In this document: positions 47,226-58,200 of the stretch, in pieces
How positions within the stretch are numbered: position 1 is the first letter of the stretch
Layout of the letters: every line of letters begins with the position of its first letter
Origin: Polytrichum commune
Lineage: Eukaryota; Streptophyta; Polytrichopsida; Polytrichales; Polytrichaceae
DNA: 64,000 bases
Reading direction: 5' to 3'
Assembly: GCA_950295325.1 (NCBI GenBank)
Contig: OX485807.1
Span: 22,165,666-22,229,665, forward strand
Position numbers and translations under genes: made by a program
Notes under the pieces: model-generated
The model's database searches: none
What the model was told of the DNA's origin: nothing
The model's input: only the letters and a program-made list of their open reading frames with translations

Positions 47226-47632
47226 CCATATTCTTGATTAACGGCTTAAATGTTTTATTTTTGTCTTAAGTGCATAATTAGAACCTTAATTGTTGCATTA
47301 TTAGCCTAATGCTACCATATTTACACTAATTCTTATCTTATTAGACTAATCCATAGCCTAAATCATATCATGTGCTTGATTAAATGCTTCAATGTTTCAT
47401 TTTTATCTTAAGTATGTGATTAGCATCCTAATTATTGTATTATTAGCCTAATGCTATCATATTTTAGCTAATTGATGCGTTATTAGACTAAACTATAACC
47501 TAACCCATACTACATGCTTGATTAAATGCTTGAATGTTTCACTTTTATCTTAAGTGTGTGATTAACGCCCTAATTGTTGCCTTATTAGTCTAATGCAATC
47601 ATATTTATGCTAATTGTTGTGTTATTAGAAGA
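47226..47632. repeat. 142-bp tandem repeat, about 2.9 copies
   Basis: Units starting near CTTGATTAAATGCTT at 47233, 47375 and 47517 give an exact 142-bp period, with ATTAGCCTAATG and TTATTAGACTAA as internal markers. Copies differ by scattered substitutions. Confidence 0.88.
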
Positions 47633-47715
47633 GTGAAGTGAAGTGGAGAGGAAAATAATTTACCCCGGTAGTGATTGACGGACAAGATGAGCTCAATCTA
47701 ACGGAGGAGCCCAAT

Positions 47716-47775
47716 CGGGCCCTAGATGGGAGTTCGGGACAAGGAAAAGCTCGTCCCGAACTCTCATCTAGGGCT
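47716..47775. repeat. GC-rich hairpin, about 24-bp arms
   Basis: The left arm (CCCTAGATGGGAGTTCGGGAC, ending 47740) pairs with the right arm starting GTCCCGAACTCTCATC at 47753, with two mismatches and a 12-nt loop. It stands out from the AT-rich flanks. Confidence 0.7.
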
Positions 47776-47779
47776 CAAT

Positions 47780-49336
47780 GGTTTGGCGCCAAGATTGTGC
47801 CACCTAGGATGCCACATGGGATGAGTGAGTGTTCGGGCCGGCCCCAAGTATAAAGCCCTTGGGCCTGATTTGATGAAATCGAGTGATCCTATTGGCCCAA
47901 ATTTTGAGAGTTCCGGCTGGCCCTCAATTTGGCCCCAAGCATAATGTGGCCCTAAGAGTGGGTACCCAAAGGTGAAAATTTTGGAGTTATCACAAAAATG
48001 TCCACGTCACCATCTCCTATGTGTGCAATGATGCGAATGGCATCAAATGTACATCTCTCAGGTATTTACAAAAATATCAAGTGGCTCATCACATGATAAA
48101 ATTGATTGAGGATGCCATTGATACGTAGTGGAAGGACCTAAATTAATTGAACATCAAAATCTCGCATGTTTTGACTTTTGGATGTAGAATGAGGCCCAAA
48201 TTGAAGTTTTGAACTTCATGCAATTGGTGGATAATGTTTTCCTGCATCTTGAAGAGTGTTGTGTCATAATGTCATTGTATGCACACTCGACACATGTCAA
48301 AGTATTATGTTCATAGACCGTTGGAGTTGGTTTTATGGAGGCAACACACGCATGTTAATTGGCAAGAAAACCGTTAGCGTTTGTTCAAGCCTATGTTCAA
48401 TAATGCTCAACACAACCTGGGAGGTTGTGGGCTTTTTTTTCATGAATCCCCCACCCCCTTGCTTGGTACTTGGACATGAGAGTTGCAACAAACCCTTCGA
48501 TGGGAACTAGAACAAAATCATGAAAGCGGGTGGAAGGCATTGCCCTTAATTCTTTAAATTTATGCAAAGGGTTATATTGGGTGTTTGCCCGTTGCTAAGC
48601 AATTGTCCCAATCACATGCATCCTTTGCCATCAAACACGCTCCTTGTAGAATGCTCCAATTGTTGTTGGCATGGATATTGAGAGGCCTATGCCCAAGGTG
48701 TGACAACTTTCCCTCCCTTTCCATTGCCATCATTTGGATAGTCAATTGTTTTGTCCGCATGTGCTAAGTGTGTTTTTCCCTCTATTTTGCATGTTACTAA
48801 AGATGATTATTGTTCTAAACCACATGTGTCCAAGGCCCAAGTGTCAAAGAGTAGTGGCATTCCATCGCCAACAACATGCTCTTTAGATGGTCAAAATTAT
48901 ACCCTCCATTATATTTAGGGTTAGTAGATCTAGTTCCACTTGTCCAAGTAATTATGACCACCATTTGAACTCAAGATCCCACTATGATGACATAATGGAA
49001 GGTCCATGGAAAGTTGGTTAGAAATTGCATTAGATGTTTCCTCAACAAATGGAGGATGCAACATTGGCACTTGTGATGTAACAATTATACATATACACAT
49101 TATGTCTAGATTTAGCATATTATGGAATTAAATACAATTTCCAATTTTGTATATTACAAAATTGACTTCTATGATCAATTTCTAGATTATTATATTTTAG
49201 TATAGGTTTATTTCTAGTTAGTATGGCTTTGCTTGTTGAATGTGTTTGTTATATTTGCTTGTTTGCGAGCATTGTTGGTTGTGATGTTATGTTATGCCAA
49301 GATCAGTGCATGTATTTATGCAAAAGGTTGAGATTG
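47780..49336. other. Intergenic, no gene seen
   Basis: Scattered 60-84 codon frames without domains; no terminal repeats found. Confidence 0.5.
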
Positions 49337-49341
49337 TTGTT

Positions 49342-51187
49342 TGTGAGCCCAAATTCGCGCCCACATGCATCGTAAATCTTAAAAAGTTAGTTAACCTTCT
49401 ATTGTAGCTACATTTAAACATTCAAAATTACAAAAACAAGTTATGCGCTTAGGATGGATTCGAGTTGACTTTAAGGGTTAAGCGGAAAGTTACTTGGTGC
49501 TAGGAGGGTTAGGAATTGAGTTAAAGGTTAGTGGTGTTTAGTAGTTGTGTTGAGTTAATATCATTTGAGGCCTGGGTTTTATTGTTAGAAAAAAGGTTCA
49601 TCACTGCCCATTCAAGGGGGGGGGGGGTGCTTCCGAGTTTCGAAGATGAGGCCTCTGGGTTTCCGGAGGTGAGGGGGTCCAGAGGTTTGGAGGAAGGAGG
49701 AGGCTCACTCTCTCAACAGACAAGAGCAAGGGCAGACCGGGGAGGACGATGCCCCAGAGGTGTTCCTTTTGGGGTCGTAGTAGGAATGGCAGCTAGATTG
49801 TAAACTCCAAAAAATAAACATGCCAGGAAGTGGAGAACTAGGAAGGATGCAGCGGCAGGTGGGTAAGCTTTTGGGAATCTGGTGGAAACGGAGGCACATT
49901 TGATTGTGCCGAAGGCCTGAGATGAAAAGGGTGGAAGTCGATCTCTGGGTGGTAGCCGGGTGATTTCTGAGTGAGGGAAGGACACTTCGAAACTAGGCGG
50001 GATTGGTAGGGAAGGACTACGAAGGAGGAGGCAAGTGGATGATCAGGGAAGGGGACTGTATTGATGAAGCTCGGGAGAGGCAAGGGCAGCAACGGCGGGG
50101 TTGAGAGGTTAGAAAGGCAGACTGAATGGTCGGGGTATTCTAGCACCTGCCGGAAACAATGTTGCCTTCTGAGAGCGGGAAGTGCAGTTAGAGCCAAAGT
50201 GCTGGTGAGGTCAAAGAAATTCGGTGTGTGGATTCGATTGTGGGTGACTGTAAGGCAGAGATGGATGCGGTAATGTGAGGATTTAGAGTTTGACAAAGCT
50301 GAAAGTGCTTCTGTGGCGCTGCGGGAAAGGCATTGGTGTGAGGGGGAATGCTGTTGTTGGCAGCGCCAGAGGATGGCTGCACACAATTCCAAGGTTTGAC
50401 TGTGGCTGCCGCTTGGCTACAGTTTTGGGCGTAGCTGATGCTGCCGTAAGAGGATCGACCACAGAGGTAAGGGTAGGTTGCTAAATATTGGAGAAGTGAT
50501 TTTGGTGCTCCAGGGGAATTCACAAGGCTAGTCTGCAACGAGGGAAGGGAACCATTGGAGATGCTAAGACATTAGGGCCTGTGGATTTGAGAACGAGGAC
50601 GTGGCAGCCCAGAGGCTGGGAAAACGATTAACCAGCAAGGCCTTAAGGGACTCAGTCCCAGGCAGTAGGGTGCATCTACAATGCACTCGGGTAAGGTGGT
50701 GAACCGGTGGTTGGTTGAAGGGTGGTTGTCACGGTTACAGGGATGATGGTGGTGATGTGGGCAGCATTAGGGCCTCAAGGGGGGCAATGTTAGGATGTGG
50801 GCATGAGCCAAGTGTGTGGTTCTTTTAGTCATGGTTTGAATGGTTATAAATAAAAAATGGGCAAGCCATTCTCGGGAAGAGGTGTGCTCTAAGGCCACTA
50901 GGATTTAAGTAGGTTAGTTCAGAGCCCTGTGTAGTGAAGGTTAGGGTTCTAAGTGTGGTGTGTGAGAAGTTGAGAAGTAAATGTGCTTGGCAATTCTACA
51001 AGGAAGCATAGTGTTTTTGAACACTTGTCACCTTATGTTCTGGAATAAAGAGTTGTGTGTTTGATGCTTATACTGTTGGAGCATTGGTTACTTGACCCCG
51101 AGGGCTAAGCAAAGTCAACTAATTACATGTGAGCCTTGAACTCCCACTCGGACTACAACACACAAGGGTGGGGGTTTGTGGTTGACA
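49342..51187 (+). mobile_element. Second solo LTR of a related gypsy family, TSD TTGTT
   Basis: An 1846-bp LTR flanked by TTGTT at 49337-49341 and 51188-51192. It starts TGTGAGCCCAAATTCGCGCCCACATG and ends GGGTGGGGGTTTGTGGTTGACA. The start matches the terminus of the full element's LTR and the end region shares CTCGGACTAC and AAGGGTGGGGG with it. The middle (about 49600-50900) is GC-richer and unlike that LTR, so this is a sister subfamily. Frames inside (for example 49838-50392 minus) are not genes. Confidence 0.9.
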
Positions 51188-51192
51188 TTGTT

Positions 51193-52490
51193 CCATTAAG
51201 CAACAAATTGCTTGTTCCACATGTGGCTTAGATGTTTAATATCCATTATCACACCCTCTTAAGTCTTAAATTTATAGAATAGTCTCAAATTAGTGAACAT
51301 AATGTTTTCTCCATTTATTTTTGGAAAATATCGCCACTCTGCCAATTCACATAACACATTTCTCACATTTTTGGTTGAACACAAGCCATGTTTTTTGCCA
51401 CACAAACACCTTCCAATTAGACCAGAAACAATCGTTGCCTTAGAGTAAGGTGATTGGTTCCCGTATCGACATCCAAGAATATTAAAAGTGGCCTCCATCC
51501 AAGATGCAAATGTGGATGTAGGCATGACCTCAACTCACCCTACATCCCATGTTCAAGCTGTACCTCGCATCATCGCCACAAAGGTAAAGTGCAAAGGTAG
51601 TAAACCCCATCGTTAAGTGCACTTATTAATGCTAGGATTTGACTAATACTACAAAGTACTTAATTGAATTGAGAGAATCAATGTCCAAAGAGATTTTTGG
51701 GCATATTTGGTCGAGATCGTACCATCCATTTTCTTGGTTTTTTTTAACATCACATGTGTGACCCTTGGGTAGGCAAAATAATTGGAGGGGTGTCTTCATA
51801 TGTGATATACATGTAGTTTAATTTGACGAATATGTGTTCAATTTGATTGGAATTTGGCTATGATGGACTTTTTATTACACATTAAATGTGGTGAGGAGCA
51901 CAAAAAAGTGGAGAGAAGTATTGGGCCCTTGGAAAATAAACTTGTCATTTATTGGCCTCCTAGCAATTACAAGTGTCACGATGCCCAATGCCCATGCAAG
52001 TGCCACATTAACAAGTTACAAGATCTAAGACAACCAACATTCAACTCCATAATTTGACACAACTTACAAGCAAGGGAAGGCAACAATAAGTCCACAAAAA
52101 AGTTCAAAAGCAGTAGAAGCACCGTGGTTCCAACATCCAACTAACAATTAAATGGCAGACATGAAATTTGCAGCATCAACCAATCAAGCAAAACATGGTG
52201 CAAACCGTAAACCTTGGGCTACAAATGAACTCAAACATGCAACATACAAACACACATGTTTAACATATTTAAAATTAAAACTTGGAGGTGCAACTAAATG
52301 AAGGCCCAACGTCATTGAGCCCTTTGGTTTCATCATCAAGAATGGATTTTATTTTTTAATTAAAATTTTTTAAAGCCAAGAAGTCATTTGGATTGGAAAA
52401 AAGTGGCACACATGAGCCTATATTACCAACAACATACTAAAGATTGAAGGAATTGAACCCTCACATCACATAATACCTAGGAATCTGGTT
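51193..52490. other. Intergenic, no gene seen
   Basis: No supported feature; a 67-codon frame at 51854 has no domain. Confidence 0.5.
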
Positions 52491-52635
52491 GGCGTTTTTT
52501 TATGGGCATGCCATTCATGATAGATATCATCGAAGCAGTGGACGGAGGAGATCAGCGGAGGAGGGTTACATCTGCCAAATCCGACAGTCAAGAAAGCACA
52601 GGCAACGTGGCCTCACCAGAAGCCAGAAGTTGCTT

Positions 52636-52866
52636 TCATCGCCCATAGACTTCTTCTCGACAAGAAATTTCAAGATCAAAGAATTTTTGGTTGTAAGTGC
52701 CCACATAGGCAAAGAGATTTTTGCATAATCGATTCCAAAGTTTGGACTTTGAGAACACCACTATGTAGAACGTTCTCTCATTCTCAACGGATCCAAGAAC
52801 TTGCATGGCAATGAGCTTTGCAACCTTGTACCATACATGAAAGGAGCTCATCAAAATGTTGAACAT
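52636..52866 (-). pseudogene. hAT transposase C-terminal fragment
   Basis: A 76-codon minus-strand frame contains AMQVLGSVENERTF followed by KSKLWNRLCKNL, the hAT dimerisation pattern (S-x-E-N-E-R-x-F-S then K-x-K-L-R-N-R-L). It is a different lineage from the fragment at 2231-2443. There is no upstream transposase, and no TIRs or duplication were found. Confidence 0.65.
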
Positions 52867-53157
52867 CGATAAACTATGTCACAACTTCGTCAAGGGGTTC
52901 GACGTTATAGGTTACTACATTACATCAAGTGAGTTTGCCACGATAGTACCCTGAACATATTTTATTGGTGGTTCAAGGAATGTAGATCCAAGAGGAGGGA
53001 GAATGCACATCACATGTATGCCACTCATAGTAGGGATTTTTTTTTAAACTATGAAATGGTCATTAAACAAATCATATGCATGTGGGTGCAACCAATATTG
53101 AGGGTATATTATCCCCAACGCATTCACTAAGGAGGAGGCAAGGAAGCAGTTGGTAAG

Positions 53158-55212
53158 TGTGAGGCCAAACCCCCCACCCTTAAGCGTCCGTAGTCCGAGT
53201 AGTGGGTTTGGGCTCACATTCCTCCGCGGTATTGGATTTGGACTTGGATGAGTCCATAGTGCAAGGTTCACCCTTCAAGTGGTCTTGGATTTAAATGGAA
53301 TTTCACTTTTAACAACTCAATGTACGATTTCAATACGTATGTGGAGAATGCACAAGTTAACTATGTTATTTTAACCTCCTTATGCTCGGGTGCTATTTTG
53401 TCTTTGTTTGCTTCTAACGTCCATCCGGCCGCTTTAGCTACACAAGCCCTTAAGGATATCCCTCTCCTAAATGGAGTCCGTGCCGTTGACTCTATACTAC
53501 CACTTGAACTATCACTTGTGTATTCCGTATCGCTACTATAAGAGGTCTCACTTGGTGTCTCCATACCGTACATAAGCCTTTAAGTATTAAGAAATACTTA
53601 TGTGACTTATGTCAATCTCTCCCTCGCACCTTTGGTCTTTGCTTCCTTTGTCTTGCCATCGCGAGAGTGCTCCACATTCTCCATTAATTTGTGCACGTGG
53701 TTTATTTTTAAAGAGAGGATGCAAGTGTTAAAAAAAACACTATTCTCTATAGTCAATCTCAAATACATTTACTTGTGAAAGCCACCATAACACTAACTAG
53801 CATAATGTAACTAACTACTTGTCTATGAGCTAATTAGGTAGGCTATCTACTAAGCTCCTTCATGAACCCATCTCTTTACTTTCTAATTACATAAACCTAG
53901 CTCCTTCATAAATCCAGCTCCTTCATAAACCCAGCTTCTTAGCTTCTAACTAAACAAACCCAGCTCCTTTATAAACCCAGCTCCTTCATGAACCCACAAC
54001 TTTGTAGTTGTAATCCCCAACTACCTCACTAATTATTCAAGCCCTTAACTAATCTTCCTACCTAATTTCCCTAATTCTACTAACAACCCCTTTCTAATCA
54101 CACAATTCTTCTATAATCCTAAAATCCTAAAATCCTAGAGAGGAGAGGGGGAGAGAGAATTTCCTAACTTCACTAAGACTAACTAATCCACACAAGTATA
54201 TTTTTGCATTCATCACAACATCAAGTGCTCAACTCTTAAACATGGAACTTGCAACCACGTGTATTCAAAACATGAACTTTAAGTACCACAAATTGGAATC
54301 ATGAATTAACTTTAAAATCCTTCACGTCAACACTAATTCTACCAAGAGGTCAAGCCCTCTTCAAGGCTAACAAGCCTTGGCTCTCAAACTAAAAACTAAG
54401 CACACACATGTGCTCCAATATGGCTTCCCACACCCACACTTATAACTCGTGGGGTGCCTTGGAGCACAAAGGAAAGAGAGGATGAGTGAGGGAAGAATGA
54501 GGGATTATATAGTAAGCTTGAGGGGGTGAGCACCCTCAAGGCTCACGATAAGCCCTTGAGATTTCCTCCTACTTAGTAGGCGCCAATCCTATCTTCTAAG
54601 CCTTCCTCCCTCAAATGATCAACAAGGATCCTAATTCGAACATTTAACTAGCCTTGGCTTTCTACCTACCACACTTTACCAAACTTGGGATGCTTCAACC
54701 CAAACTTAGCCTCCTTCGCTTTCCGCCGCCATAACTTTCTCCCCTTACTTTCCCAAATCGTCGCTCACCACTTAATTCAAACCACGATGCTTAACTCGTG
54801 ATTTGATTGGTGCTTTGAGAGTTTGCTTATCCTCCACCTTGCATTCTTCCTTGGGCCTTCCCCATTAAGTGGCCATGATGAGGTGGTCCACTTGTGCGCT
54901 CCATGTGATCCTCCATTCATCCCAATTCGAATGCACTTGCCTCTTGAGTCACTTTGGTTGTCTCCATCCATTTGTACTAGCCTACTCACTAACTACTCAA
55001 TCCAAGTTCTCCTTACCTATCCTCATTCACTCAAATCCTTCCGAAGGTAAAAACACAATAACAACTCACATCCTAGCCTCTTACAACATGGTACTTCTAA
55101 GACTAACATTTCACTCTTTTTATATTTTTGTGAAGTAACATGCTACTTCAAAGTGCATCAACTAACGTTTCAAGGGTCTAAGATTAAATGTGGGCACCCT
55201 TTTGGGCTCACA
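53158..55212 (-). repeat. 3' LTR, 2055 bp
   Basis: On the element's strand it starts TGTGAGCCCAAAAGGG and ends GTTTGGCCTCACA. A TATA-like CTATATAATC lies at 54512-54503 and an AATAAA at 53706-53701, in the order expected for U3-R-U5. A 17-bp minisatellite (plus strand AGCTCCTTCATAAACCC, about six imperfect copies) lies at 53857-54000. Open frames at 53320-53573 recur identically in the other LTR and are not genes. Confidence 0.92.
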
Positions 55213-55273
55213 TAATTGGCGACCATCGGGGGATGAATCCAAACATCTCTTGCTCCAAGGGTAAGTTGCCTAG

Positions 55274-58200
55274 TCAAGCTCGGTACTCCTTACATCTACT
55301 TCCCGATGTACGGGTAGGAAAGAGCTCACCATTCAACGTTTCCAATTGAATTGAATTATTAGGAAAGACCTCATAGACAAGGTAAGGTCCTAACCATACC
55401 GCATTGAATTTCGCCGGAAATTCAAGCTTTCGTGCGTCTTGAATCATGACCATCATTCCCGGTGTTAGGGCCCTTCTCTTATGTCGTTTGTCGAAAGTAA
55501 TCTTTCTCCTTCTTTGGATTGCCTCAATATGTTGAGCCGCCATTCTCCTCCCTTCGTCAAGTGCTTCCAAATCGGTTAGTCGATTTCGTAAGGATTGACT
55601 TTCGGTAAGTCTCGTACTCACGGCCACCCTAAGTGACTCGACTTCATATTCGATTGGTAGTGTCGCTTCAAGACCACAGACTAAGGAAAATGGTGTAGCA
55701 CGCGTAGTTACCTTATAGGTTGTACGGTATGCCCAAAGTGCCGCCGTTAGTTTCGTATCCCAATCCCGCTTCGAGTCTATAACCGTCTTGCGTAGTATAC
55801 TCACCAAAATTCCGTTAACCCTTTCCGTTTGTCCATTGGTTTGTGGGTGGTAGGGAGTAGTCTTCCGGTGATCAATTTTAAATTTCTCTGTCATCTCTCG
55901 AATCAAGTCATTCAAAAAGTGAGTACCCCTATCGCTTACTAGGATCTTCGGCACCCCGAACCGCGAAATTATGTTTTCGTACATAAATGTTGCCGCGTGT
56001 TCCGCCGTGTCGGTCTTCACCGCTTTGGCTTCCGCCCACTTGGTGAGGTACTCGGTTGCCACCACAATATATTTCATTCCTTTTGAAGATTGGGGATGGA
56101 CCTCACCCACATAGTCGATGCCCCATTTTTCGAAAGGAATTAAGGGTAATGATACATGTAAAGGCATCTCCATTCTAAGGTCGTCTCGGGCATACCGTTG
56201 GCAAGCGTCGCATTTCCTTACATAGTCATGGGCGTCCTTAAATAGTGTAGGCCAAAAGTAGCCCGCTCTAAGTATTTTTTGCCCGGTGAGTTGACCCGAG
56301 AAGTGACCGCCGCAAGCGCTATCGTGGCAAGCGATTAAAATCGCTTCAACCTCCGTTTTTGACACGCATCGTCGTAAAATACCATCGGACCCCCTTCTAA
56401 ACAACCTATGGCCCACTACAACAAATTGCCTACTATTTACCCTCACCTTCCTTCTCTCTTCTTTTGTCCACTCTTTGGGCAACTTGTGGGTTGTTAGAAA
56501 TTCCACTATGCCCGCATACCACTCCGGTGTAGAAGTGACCACAAAGAGGCTATCATCTACTAACATATCATTTACCGGATTTTTTCCTATCTCCTCCGAC
56601 AACCTAGACAAGTGGTCCGCTTGTAAATGCATACGACCCGGTTTATATTCCACCGTGTAGTCGAATTCTTCTAATAACAAAACCCACCTAGCTAACCTAC
56701 CACTTAACTCCGCCTTGTTAATTAGATACTTGATAGCCATGTGGTCAACAAAAAATACAACCGGGTTGCACATGAGGTAATGCCTAAACTTTTTAACGGA
56801 AAACACCATGGCTAGGCACTCCCTCTCCGTTGTAGAGTAGTTTCTTTCGGCGGGGGTCAATTGCTTACTCGCATAAGCTATAGGTTGATCCTTCTCTTTT
56901 TCTCCCGTTGCTTGACAAAGCGCACTCCCTATTGCCACATTACTAGCATCACAATAGACGTGAAAAGGTTTACCCCAATTGGGTGGTATCAACACCGGAT
57001 AGGTGCTCAACCTATCCCGCAATTCCTCAAAGGCTTTTTGACAAGCATCCGTCCACTCGAATTTGACATCCTTTTTGAGCAAATGGGTAATGGGCACCGC
57101 TATCTTTGAAAAATTAGGAATAAGTTCCCGGTACCATCCCACATGTCCTAACAACTTAGAGATCCCCTTGGAATTGGTTGGAGTTGCCAAGTCGCTTATG
57201 GCCGCAATCTTATCCGGATCGGGTTCTCTACCTTTCTCACTAACAACATAACCCAACAACACTCCCTTATTCACTCCCAAAAATGTCTTATCCGGGTTCA
57301 ATGCTAACCTCATCTTCCTACACCTAACCAATGCCTCCCTAACACAATGTAGGTGATCATCCACATTACTTTGTGTGCTAAAATCGTCCACAAAGACGGT
57401 CATGGATTTGAACAACAAGTCGGTGAAGATATACATTACTAATCGTTGGAAAGTAGCCGGGGCATTACATAACCCAAATGGCATCACTACCCACACAAAA
57501 GTACCCCAAGGTGTAGTAAAAGCCGTTTTATGGATATCTTGGAGGGCTATGGAAATTTGATTATAACCCGCATACCCATCCATAAAGGTATATCGCGAAT
57601 GACCTCCAACCTCCTCAAGCAACAAGGTGATAAAAGGTAAGGGGAAGTGATCCTTTTGTGTGCACGAATTCAATTTCCTATAGTCGACACAAACCCTTAA
57701 TTTCCCATTTTTTTTCTTTACTAAGACCATAGGAGAAACCCAATCCGTGATTTCCACCGGCTTGATAAACCCGGCCTTCAATAACCTTTCCAATTCCGCT
57801 TTCACCAACAATTGCAATTGAGGATTCATCCTCCTCTCCTTTTGTCTAATTGGCCGCGCCCCCGGAATTAAAGGAATCCGGTGCTCTACCATTTCCCTAG
57901 GAATTCCCTTAAGCTCATCGTAGGACCATGCAAAAGTATCACTAAACTCATCCACCAAATTGCTATACTCCCTAACCTCTTTCTCCCCCAATTTGGAGCC
58001 CATCTTCATTTGTCGGGTTTTTCCATTCTTTAATTTCACATCCACGTACCGCCAATCCGCTTCCGACACATGTGCTTGTTCCTCTTTGTTCCGATACCAA
58101 TCGGAAGGCACATTGGGGTAATCTTTCACATCTTGACCTACAACTATCCCCGTAGACGTGGTCTTGAAATGTAAAGGCTCCTCCAATTTCGATGACTCAA

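Noticed and set aside
49838-50538. 184- and 116-codon minus frames
   Set aside because: They lie inside the solo LTR 49342-51187, whose GC-rich core lacks stops by composition; no domain.
53320-53573. Frames of 73 and 70 codons, identical copies at 62585-62838
   Set aside because: They lie within the LTRs, so their duplication reflects LTR identity; no domain.
55100-55130. Alternative 3' LTR boundary at an A/G-rich stretch ending before TGTTAG on the minus strand
   Set aside because: It would supply a polypurine tract, but the solo LTRs with target duplications show the family's LTR starts TGTGAGCCC, placing the boundary at 55212.
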